This document shows positions 38,541 to 49,200 of a stretch of 64,000 nucleotides of DNA, one piece after another. The notes beneath the pieces were generated by a model, which was not told the origin of the DNA, did no database searches, and saw only the letters and a program-made list of their open reading frames with translations. Where the stretch lies: contig OX104111.1 of assembly GCA_944474755.1 (NCBI GenBank), forward strand, positions 101,733,178-101,797,177, written 5' to 3'. The position numbers were made by a program, and so were the translations under genes. Each line of letters begins with the position of its first letter. Within the stretch, counting starts at the first letter, position 1. The DNA is from Limnoperna fortunei. Taxonomy: Eukaryota; Mollusca; Bivalvia; Mytilida; Modiolidae.

Positions 38541-40554
38541 TTAAACCAGTGAAAACACATTAATCTGACTGTTTTGACATTAAAAAAACTATTAATTGTT
38601 GAAAATAACATGCAATAGACTGAACTTTATGGAAAAACTGGAAATTATACTAATGCAGGGAATGTTTCCTGTTATAAAATTTATACTGTGAATATTTCTT
38701 ATTAATTTGATTTGTAACTATTATAAAATGGTTAAGTTCTTATTTCTTTTAAGTCATTGGTTAATAATTAGTTATATGTGAGGATTTAGCCTCAAGAAGT
38801 TGAAAAACAACTTTTGAATTACCCCTGGCATCTGCATCTACATCTTGATAAAAGAATTTCATGTCATGGAGCTGTTAAGATTAAATTTTGTACATAATAT
38901 AAGCAACCAGGAATAGTGACATACCATTTATTATATCCCTATTTACAAAGGGGCATTGGTCAGTTATTATAAGTATTCATAACGGCTTGATTTTCAATTA
39001 AGTAATGGACCTTAGTTACTTTCAAGAAGTAAATAGGTGTTATCGTCATCCTAAGAAATAATTCATGTTAATATATAAAGTTGTTATTTTGAAAAACCGT
39101 AAATTCTTTTAGTTTGCCAGCTCATAATAGAGGACTGTTGGAATATTCTCAGCATCACTTCCATGTGATTGTCCACAGCCAGTGTTGGTATGCAGATGCA
39201 TCATGGGGTTATTGATGACTTATTTTCTGTAGTTAGTTTTGTTTAGATTTTATATCTTGTTAGTGTTCTGATACTGATATTCATTTAAGTTTTTAGCTCA
39301 TCTGGCCCAATGGACCATGAAAGCTATTGCCATCACAAGGTGTCCTTTAAGTGTTTACTTTTCAGTTTTTTATCTTCACCCTTTTCACTGTTAGGGTAGA
39401 TTGATGCTAACTTGTAAAGAAAACATACATGTATATGAAAAAATCAATTGAACATATGTACAAATTATATGGCTTCCATGCACGATTCTAGTTTCTGATT
39501 GGCTAATGCTTATAAAACAGCATGGTTACCACCAAAAGCATTTGTATCTTCCTATGAAAGTGTGCTACATAAGCATTTTTGTGTCAGGTGAGCAATTCAG
39601 ACTCGAATCTCATAGCCTCTAGTTTTAGATGTTGGATTTTTTGGAACAAATTTGCATAATTAAATTAAGGGTTCTTAAATGGTGTTCTTGACCTAATTTT
39701 TTTTAATGTTTCAATCTGATTAGATGTCTATAAGACGGGCATGTTTTCTCGGTCTCAATCAAATTTTCATATGCTTGAGTAATATCTTCAAATTTTTAAA
39801 TTAAAAAAATATAACTTCTGTGGAAGTGAATACTCTTTACTCAGCATATTAATGAGACATTTAGTGTATCCACTCTCATTTTTAAAAAAATTCATAAATG
39901 ATCATGTGCAAGTTGTTAAGCCTGAAATTGTGAATGTAAGATTTATAGATCAATCCATCTTGTTTTAGCAATGGTTAAAAATATTACGAATTTCAGAACA
40001 ATAGTAGGTCATTGACCTTTACCATTCAGTTTTAAACTGACTAGTAAAGGTTTGAAATGACAAAAAATGGTGTTGCTTCATTTTTGTCAACTTGTATACA
40101 TATTAGTATACATTAAATAATCAAGTGGTGAATATCTGTCGGTGTACTAATTGTTTATGAAATTAAAATTTTCGTTAATAAGCTTTTGTATGTATTTTCA
40201 TTACTGCACAACTGAAGAATTGATGCCATAATCTATCTTAAAAACTGATGTACCAGAACAAAACATGACAAAAAGAACCTTATAATACAGGATATGAATT
40301 TTTAATTTTGTAAGTTCAGAAATGTTTCTGCATTTCATATTGCAATATACAAAAGACTGGACAAAAATACAAAGAAAGAGTCATGTATTGAATTATGTCA
40401 ACTAACTGCAAGTTTCATGGTCAACCAGTCATTTTTAGAAATAATAAATACACTGCAGTAGTTATAAATTTACAGTAACTCAAGCTTCCTGTCGATACAG
40501 ATAGAACTGTTTTTGTTGTTATTTTCATAATTACAGATATTCTTGTAGTACAAG

Positions 40555-41898
40555 TTAATTGTTTTCTGTAATAATTTCCAGTGCTTTCACATAGTCATCA
40601 ATACTAAAGTTCTCGCCCGTTGGAATCAATTCGCGGTTTAAAATAAGCTTACAATGTTCGTTTATTAAATTTATAGGTTGAAATATTGGCCGTTCTCTAT
40701 CAGTTATAATTTCATTTTCGCCATTCCCTTCAACCCCAAATTCTTGTAAATCTGTCTCGTTCATCTGAAGACTAACAGGATTCTGAATTTGCCCTGAGGC
40801 CCAAAGCTGTAGAGGAGAAGATTTAACCGTTCTAATTCTGTGACAAGACCATGCTGTACACCACATTTGCAACCTTCTGTTTATTTCATTCATGTAAATG
40901 TAATGCAGTGCTGCCAAGTGAATATCATTTAAGGGATCTAAAATTTCTTGATCCTCCATATAATAGAATAGATGGTAAAAGTAACATAAAACGCCTTCAA
41001 AGACGTCCCTCCAGAGTCTTTCTATACGCTGATTGTGAGTGCTAGGACCTGTTATCATGCTGCCATTACCTCGTTCCTTTAGCATATAATCAGCAACAGA
41101 AACATTTTCCCGTCCCTTGTCGGATCTGACTTTCAATGGCAGGCCATAGTTAGCCACACCCGTAAGAAAGCTTTCCAAAACCGTTTTAGAAGTATTGTTG
41201 TCACTACAGTTGAGAAACATAATCATTCTACTAAATCCATCAATGGCACCAATGATAACAAACCTCCATCGAATAAGCTTATGGTTGGTGTCTATATGCC
41301 ATAAAGCATTAGGGGCCATCACATTATAAACTCTGCGATGAAGACGTCCTGTTTTTCTAGCTACAACACCAGACGAATCTATTCTGTGGATAGTGTCCCT
41401 GAGTCTCCATCGTTGTATTTTTAAACCCTTCGTTTTTATCAATTCCCGCAGCATTTGCTCACCACACATTGGAAAATCTTTTATGATTTCAGATACAATT
41501 TCATCCAAGGAATCGTCATCTATTTCTGAAAACCCTCGTTTGGATAGATCAAACTGAGCCATTCGACGATATATAGTACGCTCGGATACTCGCAAAAGCT
41601 TTGCTATGTCCGATATATGAAACCCACAGTCTAACAAACTGTCTAAAGTTAATTTGTCAATGTCAAATTTTGGAGCCCCACAGTTTCCTCCGATTCTCAA
41701 TGGTTTAGTTGTTCCATATTTTATACATTCTGATCGAAGTTTCATCATGTCTGTTGAATTTGAAACTCCTATAGATTCCAAATCGCGTTTTGAAAGCAAG
41801 CTGATAATATCGGGAGTAATGTTTTCCCGTTCAAAATGCTCATATACATCTTGTAATCCAACCTTTTTTAACACAGTAAGCATGAAGGGCTCGGCCAT
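40555..41898 (-). CDS. SAM-HTH-DDE transposase/integrase, intact
   Basis: A 447-residue uninterrupted ORF. Residues 1-62 form a SAM-like domain (FMLTVLKKVGLQDVYEHF, LLSKRDLESIGV). Residues 93-112 are a helix-turn-helix (ISDIAKLLRVSERTIYRRM), followed by a helical spacer. Residues about 198-300 form an integrase (rve, RNase H-fold) core with WHIDTNHK, RSDKGREN and NQRIERLWRDVF; the catalytic triad is D203, D260 and E293 (56 and 32 residues between them). HTH-plus-rve proteins with NHKLIRWR and RIERLWRD motifs are widespread in invertebrate and fish genomes. The IS3EU group is one possible assignment, which I cannot verify. The ATG has context aaatggcc and sits about 74 bp inside the right minisatellite array. 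The gene has no introns and converges on the ligase gene. It is inferred to cut and join the 21.3-kb element ends. Confidence 0.93.
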   Translation of the reverse strand: MAEPFMLTVLKKVGLQDVYEHFERENITPDIISLLSKRDLESIGVSNSTDMMKLRSECIKYGTTKPLRIGGNCGAPKFDIDKLTLDSLLDCGFHISDIAKLLRVSERTIYRRMAQFDLSKRGFSEIDDDSLDEIVSEIIKDFPMCGEQMLRELIKTKGLKIQRWRLRDTIHRIDSSGVVARKTGRLHRRVYNVMAPNALWHIDTNHKLIRWRFVIIGAIDGFSRMIMFLNCSDNNTSKTVLESFLTGVANYGLPLKVRSDKGRENVSVADYMLKERGNGSMITGPSTHNQRIERLWRDVFEGVLCYFYHLFYYMEDQEILDPLNDIHLAALHYIYMNEINRRLQMWCTAWSCHRIRTVKSSPLQLWASGQIQNPVSLQMNETDLQEFGVEGNGENEIITDRERPIFQPINLINEHCKLILNRELIPTGENFSIDDYVKALEIITENN

Positions 41899-41971
41899 TT
41901 ATGTTTCAAAATCGATATTTCCCGTGATTCTTTAAACCATGTGCAGCACACTTTCATAGGAATAATAATTC

Positions 41972-42551
41972 GCATATAGGAAAAGTATGTGCATATATGG
42001 AAAAAGTATATAGACAAAGTATGTGCATATAGAGAAAAAGTATATAGACAAAGTATGTGCATATATAGAAAAAGTATATAGACAAAGTATGTGCATATAT
42101 AGAAAAAGTATATGGACAAAGTATGTGCATATAGAGAAAAAGTATGTGCATATATAGAAAAAGTATGTGCATATATAGAAAAAGTATATAGACAAAGTAT
42201 GTGCATATAGAGAAAAAGTATATAGACAAAGTATGTGCATATAGAGAAAAAGTATGTGCATATATAGAAAAAGTATGTGCATATATAGATAAGTATATGC
42301 CTATAGAGAAAAAGTATGTGCATATAGAGAAAAAGTATGTGCATATATAGATAAGTATATGCCTATAGAGAAAAAGTATGTGCATATATAGATAAGTATA
42401 TGCCTATAGAGAAAAAGTATGTGCATATAGAGAAAAAGTATGTGCATATATAGATAAGTATATGCCTATAGAGAAAAAGTATGTGCATATAGAGAAAAAG
42501 TATGTGCATATATAAAAGCAAGTACACATAAGGCAGTTACGGCGTTCCATA
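41972..42551 (-). repeat. Right terminal inverted repeat with minisatellite array
   Basis: This is the reverse complement of the left end: the unique end ggcagttacggcgttccata finishes at 42551. The same unit variants follow in the same order inward. The array stops about 74 bp upstream of the transposase ATG (41898), so it probably contains or borders that gene's promoter. Confidence 0.92.
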
Positions 42552-43632
42552 GAACACTTTGCTTGTAAAATCACTATGATTTACATAGGCTTAACATGCT
42601 GAAGATGAGAATTGAGGCATGGATATATTTAGGTAATTAACAACAAACCAATGATATATTTTTCAATGAAAAAAGCTACTTAATCATATATTTTACAGAG
42701 GTAAAAGAGTGACCCATTCGGGTCGCACATCAGTACCCAATATATACCAAGTTACCCCCCCCCCCCCCCGTGGGATGATATAACACTGATATCTAGTTTT
42801 CACTAAATCGCATCTACATTTCATTAGATGTACTTTTCAAATTAAGCTAAATTACGTTATACTTCCTAATATAAAATCAATTCAACGAGAAAATGATACA
42901 CAACCAAATACGCAACGTCTGACATTGTATACTGAAGTGTTAAGTGCACTCACATCATTGTCAGATACTGTTAGTAACGTCCTTTTGAACGGTAAGGGAT
43001 ATTTATATTTTTTACGCGTAATAACACATTTGCAATTCGGTAAACACAGTTTCTACAGCACACTTATAGTGTTGTCCTGCAATAGAAATAGAAATATGAT
43101 CCAATGCGTGTATGCGATAGATTAGCGGAGAGCATATAAAATACATATTAGTTCATAATTTATCTGTGGCTTTGAGTGGTAAGTTTTTATTTATTTAGCT
43201 TACTTTTATTTTATTTTTTTTATTGATATACGCATTACTTTTACGTATATGAGGGCACAGTGTATGCAGTTAGTTGATGAGGGTTGTTTACTCTGTACTG
43301 AATATCAGACAAGGGAACACGCAAATGTTGACTTATTCGCAACGATATACATTTATTTCTCTTAAAAAAACTGAAAATGTATTCATATAAACTCATATAA
43401 AATGTTTATATAAAAAGGGTGGGTGGGTGGTAAAAATGATTTTTTAACAGAAATTCAGATTTCTGAAAATAAACAATAACAATGAAAGGGAAAAACATGT
43501 GATTGTCATAAAAAGGCACATAGTAATTTTGGTTGTAGTTTTACTTTAAAAATTTTGTAAATATACTATTAACAACACATAAGTGACTTTTTTGGTAAAA
43601 AGATGGATCTTAGATTTCTGGAAATAACAATT

Positions 43633-43818
43633 ATACAATAGTTGCTTATATAGAGGGCATTGTCATGATATCTTGACTGCACAAGGGAGAGTGGTATTGC
43701 CTGAAACATTGATAATGCCCAAGCCAAAGGCAAGGGCATTATCAATGTTGAAGGCAACACCACTTTCCCGAGTGCTATCAATTATCATGACAATGCCAGC
43801 TATATAAGCAACTACTGT
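43633..43818. repeat. Near-perfect hairpin MITE
   Basis: Left caatagttgcttatatag with ggcattgtcatgata pairs with right tatcatgacaatgcc and ctatataagcaactactg. The inner arms (cattgataatgcccaag / gggcattatcaatg) also pair. The whole 185 bp folds on itself. Confidence 0.8.
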
Positions 43819-45049
43819 ATTTATTTCATTGAAGAATTAAGATACTATGTAGTTTACACTGTATTATTTTATTTGTAGCTGTATGATTTGGATGTTGGCC
43901 TGATGATATATCATCATTCGGCATTTTCACAATATACACAGTCAGTTTTCTAAACTGAATGACATTTTTTTCTTTATTTATTTATATATTTAAAAAACAG
44001 TTTTATGTTGCTTGTTACTGGGGAGGGCATTACCACGACGTGACGTGATAATGCCCTCACGTCAAATTACTGCAGATTAATTAATACAAGCTGACATTGT
44101 TTTATCCAATTAAAACAAACATAATTTTATTGATGAAATAAATGAAATTAAAAGATACAGTGAACAATTGTAATCAATGGCAATAAACAATATATTCAAT
44201 TGCGTTTTCATATAAATACTAGTTCTTTTTACCATCAATAATACATATTGGAACTTTTTAAAATTTAATGGAAAATTTAAGATATTTGAGGAAGTATACA
44301 AAAACTTTAAAACAACAATTAAAATGGTTGTAAAAATGACAGGTAATGTTTTTAGATATAGTTTTCGTACTAATAAGTTTTTGATACTATTAACAACATA
44401 ATTATATGGGAATTTAAAAAAAAAAAAATTTTAATTAAAAATTACAGATTTCTGGAAATAATCAATGAAATGTGAAAAAATAAATTGTCATGAAAGTAAA
44501 TTGCCCTAAAAGTTTATATATCTTATTTTTGATACAAATTGGTTTTGAGATATTTAAACACAAAGAGAGTAATTTTTAGGAAAAAAATTCATTTAAATTT
44601 AAAGAAAAAAGGAATCACATATGTTTGGAAATAATCAATACAAGAGATAATTGCAACCAATTGGAAATCAAAATCATTTTAATTATAACTATCTTATAAA
44701 TACACATATAGGCTATTTATTACGAAAAGCACATGTGGGATTTTATTTTGGAACACACTGCTTTCCTCGTCACCACTGACGCGTATCAGACCGTTTTCAG
44801 TTGTACCGGCGTATTTGGTAACGTCGTTTTAAAACATTTTTCAGTAATCTATGCAATTTTGAAAACCACTTATATATCTGCTTAAGTTAAGAAGATTAGA
44901 AAAAAATATGAAACAAGCTTTTTACTATAAGTACAAGGGAAATATCCACACAACATAAAGTTGAAGTTATCCGAGTAAAAAATATCCTTTGTTGTCATTT
45001 ATCCAACTCGTAAATTTCTACCTGTAGTACTTTTTGCAAACAGTTGGAG

Positions 45050-45320
45050 AAAAAGGAATGAACCGAAACGCTTATTAGTCAAACCGGTGATACAGTTATA
45101 GTATAAATTTACTGCCATGCAATTATTTGATTTCTTAGGGTTTCTATTCTCAAACTGTAGATTGCATTAGCCGGAGTTGGTACACGTTTTGGAATTTTGG
45201 AATAAAAGCTCTACAACATCTTAATCATTTGGATTTTAAATATGTTTTGGGTTTGATCGCCATTGACGAGTCTTGATAAGACGAAACACGCGTCTGGCGT
45301 AGTAAATTTATAACACATTG
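45050..45320 (+). repeat. Mussel-type dispersed repeat
   Basis: Contains gacgaaacacgcgtctggcg, preceded by cattgacgagtcttgataa and ggaattttggaataaaag. I recognise this as a very common dispersed repeat in Mytilus genomic sequences; this is recall, not a search. Confidence 0.6.
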
Positions 45321-45371
45321 TCTCATGACATTTGATTATTATGTTGAGATTGCTTATTAGTCAAACATAGG

Positions 45372-45560
45372 GAAGAAATGCATGAAAAAATCAGGAACTC
45401 TGGTTAGAAAAAATGTCAAATCAGTCGTGGAATGCCGATTCAAGAAATTAACAAACCCGTGGGCAAACATATATATTTATCCAATTTCTAGGCTCAGCCT
45501 CGGAATGGGCGAGATATGTTTGCCTTTGTTTTCGAGATTTTGTCTCGACTTTTAACTTGT
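45372..45560 (+). repeat. Palindromic dispersed repeat, copy 2
   Basis: Same family and orientation as 34676-34880, with aactctggttagaaaaaatg and the palindrome taggctcagcctcgg. Confidence 0.8.
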
Positions 45561-45773
45561 AATAATTCATGTTTGAAATAAATACAGCATTGAGTATGGA
45601 AGAACTCGTGAAATAAAATATGCTATATACACGAATATGAATTGAAACAGAAAGAATCTGTAACGTTTAAAATGTCTATAATTCGTACAGAAAAATAACT
45701 GTTCTAATATATTATATAGTACAAGTTTACAGTCATCAGTATTGTATACATTTATTTGATTTCAGCAATCCAA

Positions 45774-46225
45774 ATGCACAACGAAGTAAACAGAAGAATG
45801 TCGCGTAAAGAGAGAATAAGAAAGTGTTTGATGAATAACTTCCTGATTGTGATGATGATAATGGCTGTTGTTGTTGGAATCGTACTTGGGATCAGTCTAA
45901 GAAAAATATGGTCTCCTAATGAAAAGAGGAAACTACATTTTCTACGATTTCCTGGAGATTTATTGATGAACATGTTGAAAATGTTAATATTGCCTCTTAT
46001 TATATCCAGTATGATCTCGTCGTTAGCATTTCTTGACGCAAAGTCTTCTGGGAGAATTGGCGTCCGTGCTATTGTTTATTACATGATAACAACATTTATG
46101 GCCGTTGTTCTGGGCATTATACTGGTATTAGCCATATCTCCAGGGACCAAGGGAGACAGAAATATAGATAAATCAGGAGCTGCTAAACACAGTAATGCAT
46201 TGGATGCACTTTTTGACTTGGTGAG
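45774..46225 (+). CDS. SLC1A: SLC1 exon 1
   Basis: Encodes the N-terminus and TM1-TM3 ([58 protein letters not shown]). Donor ggtgag|gtaaag, phase 2. Confidence 0.93.
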
Positions 46226-49200
46226 GTAAAGATTTCAATCACTCAAGATTTGGACAACGCTGTAATAGAATATAATGCTATTATCATTACACTCCATTAA
46301 CATATACTAATCCTGAGATAATTGTTATGACAGGGACAAATAATCTCAAATTCTACAATCTTCAAATTGGCAGAAGAAAAACAGAAAACATCGTGTTTAA
46401 CAGTCATTTTAACAGTAATTAATTTTAATTTCTATTAAAGTTTCTTCTTTTATAAACGAATAAATAAAAGCCACATTTACAGCAATCATAATGCCTTCAA
46501 GCAAAGAGCAAAAATGCAGATTGAGGATATACATATATGTTGGTTTGTCTGTTTCTTGCAAACTATAGTAATAATATTTGAAGAGTTATTTTAACAATAT
46601 TTGTTTTACTGATTTTTCTAGAAACTGTTTTCCCGAAAATTTGGTTGAAGCATGCTTCAGAAGTGTAAGTGATTTATTGAGTTTTCATGAAAACCATGTT
46701 ATTTAAATCTTAACTTTATACTGAAAAGGGTCTGGGTGTTCAAGGGAGAATACTTGTTCTTGTTTTCCCGTACAACCCTACATAAGTCTATATTGTAGCG
46801 AGCAGTTTTAATGGCGGAGAAGGCTGGAGTACCATATATGGGACAAACCGAGTTTACCAATACCCTAGACAACGAACTAAGAAGCTTAACAGAATAACTT
46901 ATTCCTAATGTTAAATGATGTTATTTTAAATGTGATACAGATAAAACATATGTGTGTCAAAGCTTTAACTGATAGTTCTCATCAGAAGAGTACATGCATG
47001 TATTTTCGATTTCCAAGGATTACAAAAGTTTTGTATGTAACATAAGTTATTCAAAAATAATGGCTAACATTTCTGCTGCTATTGTGAGGTGTCATTGAAG
47101 TTCGTTTCGTATTAGAACCAACTTAGTATTATTTTTCAGCAAGTAACAACAGTAACGCAACTTTCAGTCAACGAAACGCGCTATAACAAGACATCTGAAA
47201 ATGGTTAGTATATCACATCATGTATTTACAAAAGTAAATCGGATATCATTAGTTTTGCATCGTTTTCATGTTGGTTATTCTAGGACCATACTGGGAGGGT
47301 TCACAGTTCTTGCCCCATGGAGCAGCTCAGCGCGTCCCCGAGTGGTGGATAGTGGAGATCTCTCTCGTTAGGAGGTTGTCAGGTCATAATACGGAAAGCC
47401 TGACCGTGGACCGTAGTTTGTAATTTGTTTGGAACGTGCCATGCTCCTTGCACTATAAAGACCCCTTTTGAAGATTTCGGAAAAGAGTATGCTAATTGTA
47501 GCCGCTACAAAAGAATAAATTCTCCGTCCCTACCCAAAACTCCATAGGTTTCCATTTGTAGTCTAAATTGTGTTCCTTGTATTCCATCCCACCCCTTTTC
47601 CGTTGATTGTTTTTTAACATGTTTTCGTTCTGAATATAGCTGAAATACTGCTTGTTGAACGTAAAGCAAACAGCCAATCAATCAACGAATTAATGCTGGC
47701 TACTGGACTGGTTTTTCAGGGATTCACCAACAGAGCTACCAAGCATGTCCTATATGGTGGCGGATATTGTCTCGATTGGGGTTGTCAGGTGATAAATGGT
47801 AAGCCTATTTGCGGGCCATAGTGGGTGATCTGTTTTGAGAGTTCCACACTCATAATAATTACCACGTTAGTATTTTGACCACAGTAGGCGAATTGTGGTG
47901 CTACAATCATTGGTGTCTTTGTCTAATTCTTTCTAATGCCTAATTTAATTTGTTCAAACTGTATTAAACAAAAGAACTTAAGTAAAAAACGGTCTGACAT
48001 CTTGGGCAATCGGAGAGTGAAATCGAGCAGGAGTAACAGTATATTTGAGTGAATTTGGTTTATATTCTGAGCCTACATTGCAATCATTTAAGATAATTAG
48101 AAGAAAAAAGTCAAACCAATGCCCCAGTGCGATAAAATACATGCGGAATTCGGCTTGAGCTTGTTCGCTATAGAAACCAATTTTTTCCAATGTTGCTGAC
48201 ACATCGATCACTGTTCAACAATTTATCGACACCAAAAATAATTAAACTTTATATAATGATTCCTTTCAGAGACTACTTCCTATAATGTTGTCTCCGTCGT
48301 GGACAATCCTAAAGTTGAAATGGAGAGAGGCATGAATATATTAGGACTCGTCGTTGTTTCCATATTTTTTGGATGCACGCTATCGCAAATGGGAAAGTCT
48401 GGGAAACCTTTGGCAGATTTCTTCCAATGCCTGCTTACTGCTACCATGAAACTTGTAACGCTAGTTATATGGTAAGTTTTCAATTCAATTGCATAAGGCG
48501 TTTCGAGTAATTTTTTTCTGTAATGTAATATTGTATGCACCATACAATTAAAATTAACGTGCTTTTCCCAGTTCAACCTCACCTTCTTTCCGGAAGTTTT
48601 TCTGATAACGATGTGATTCATTATGCTGTCTTCTAAATGCTGGATGCAAAAAGGAGTTTAGCAATTAATATTGTTTATTTTTTGTCTTTTGAATCTTATT
48701 AATAATAATAACTACTAAAATAGGGGAGTTCGAAACGGTTTTGGATAATAAATTGGTTTCAGATATACACAGAGTACGATACTTTTTTTTTAGAAAAATA
48801 GGAAGAACAATTACCGAAAAGTCGAAGAACAATTACAAATCTGGATGTAGACAAACATAGAAAATACAAAACAAAAAGTCCAAAACACAAAAACAGAAAA
48901 TGATTACCCTAACCCAATAAAAAAACAACAGGTGCGCTAAAGTACTCCGGACGAGTAAGCAGTGTCTTCTTGTAATTAAACACCCGTCGAGTACTCATCA
49001 TGTATAGGAAAAAGTTAAACCTAGGAATAGGAAATACCGAGAAAATATCGGATCTTATTTGAGAGATGTCTACAACATTAGATTAGGCACTGCTGAAGGG
49101 TTAGATTTAACTCAGTGAGAAATATATGTCACTTATCAATTCAAAATAAATAAATTTGGGGAATCAAAAAATATTCTGGCGTACTCCTCAATGAATTTTC

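Larger units (their letters stand above)
35720..40554. other. Transposon interior between the two convergent genes
   Basis: About 4.8 kb without a supported gene: the 3' UTRs of the ligase and transposase genes plus MITE-like palindromes at 37414 and 38365. Imperfect internal repeats with gaaacttcacagaaagattg occur near 37700-38030. ORFs are all under 65 codons. Confidence 0.6.
21212..42551. mobile_element. 21.3-kb DNA transposon carrying a DDE transposase and a HECT E3 ligase gene
   Basis: The first bases, tatggaacgccgtaactgcc, reappear as an exact inverted copy ending at 42551. The identity continues through cttatgtgtacttgc and into the first minisatellite units. The element is flanked on both sides by gaacac (21206-21211 and 42552-42557), a perfect 6-bp target-site duplication. 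The terminal inverted repeats consist of a unique end of about 38 bp plus a tandem array (about 900 bp left, about 560 bp right). The cargo is a SAM-HTH-DDE integrase on the minus strand near the right end and a SAM-UBZ-HECT ligase on the plus strand from the left, transcribed towards each other. Several smaller elements are nested in the ligase introns and exon 1. The boundaries are seen directly in the sequence; that the transposase mobilises this unit is inferred. Confidence 0.9.
42552..45773. other. Intergenic, upstream of the SLC1 gene
   Basis: Starts with the right target duplication gaacac (42552-42557). Contains a run of 15 C at 42755-42769, a hairpin MITE near 43640, and dispersed repeats at 45050-45320 and 45372-45560. 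The promoter and any 5' noncoding exon of the SLC1 gene should lie here but cannot be pinpointed. Confidence 0.6.

Noticed and set aside
42755..42769. Run of 15 C as a regulatory element
   Set aside because: It is a simple homopolymer with no supporting context; its length may also be an assembly artefact.
48280..48621. 113-codon ORF antisense to SLC1 exon 4
   Set aside because: It is a shadow of the transporter exon and runs into intron sequence.
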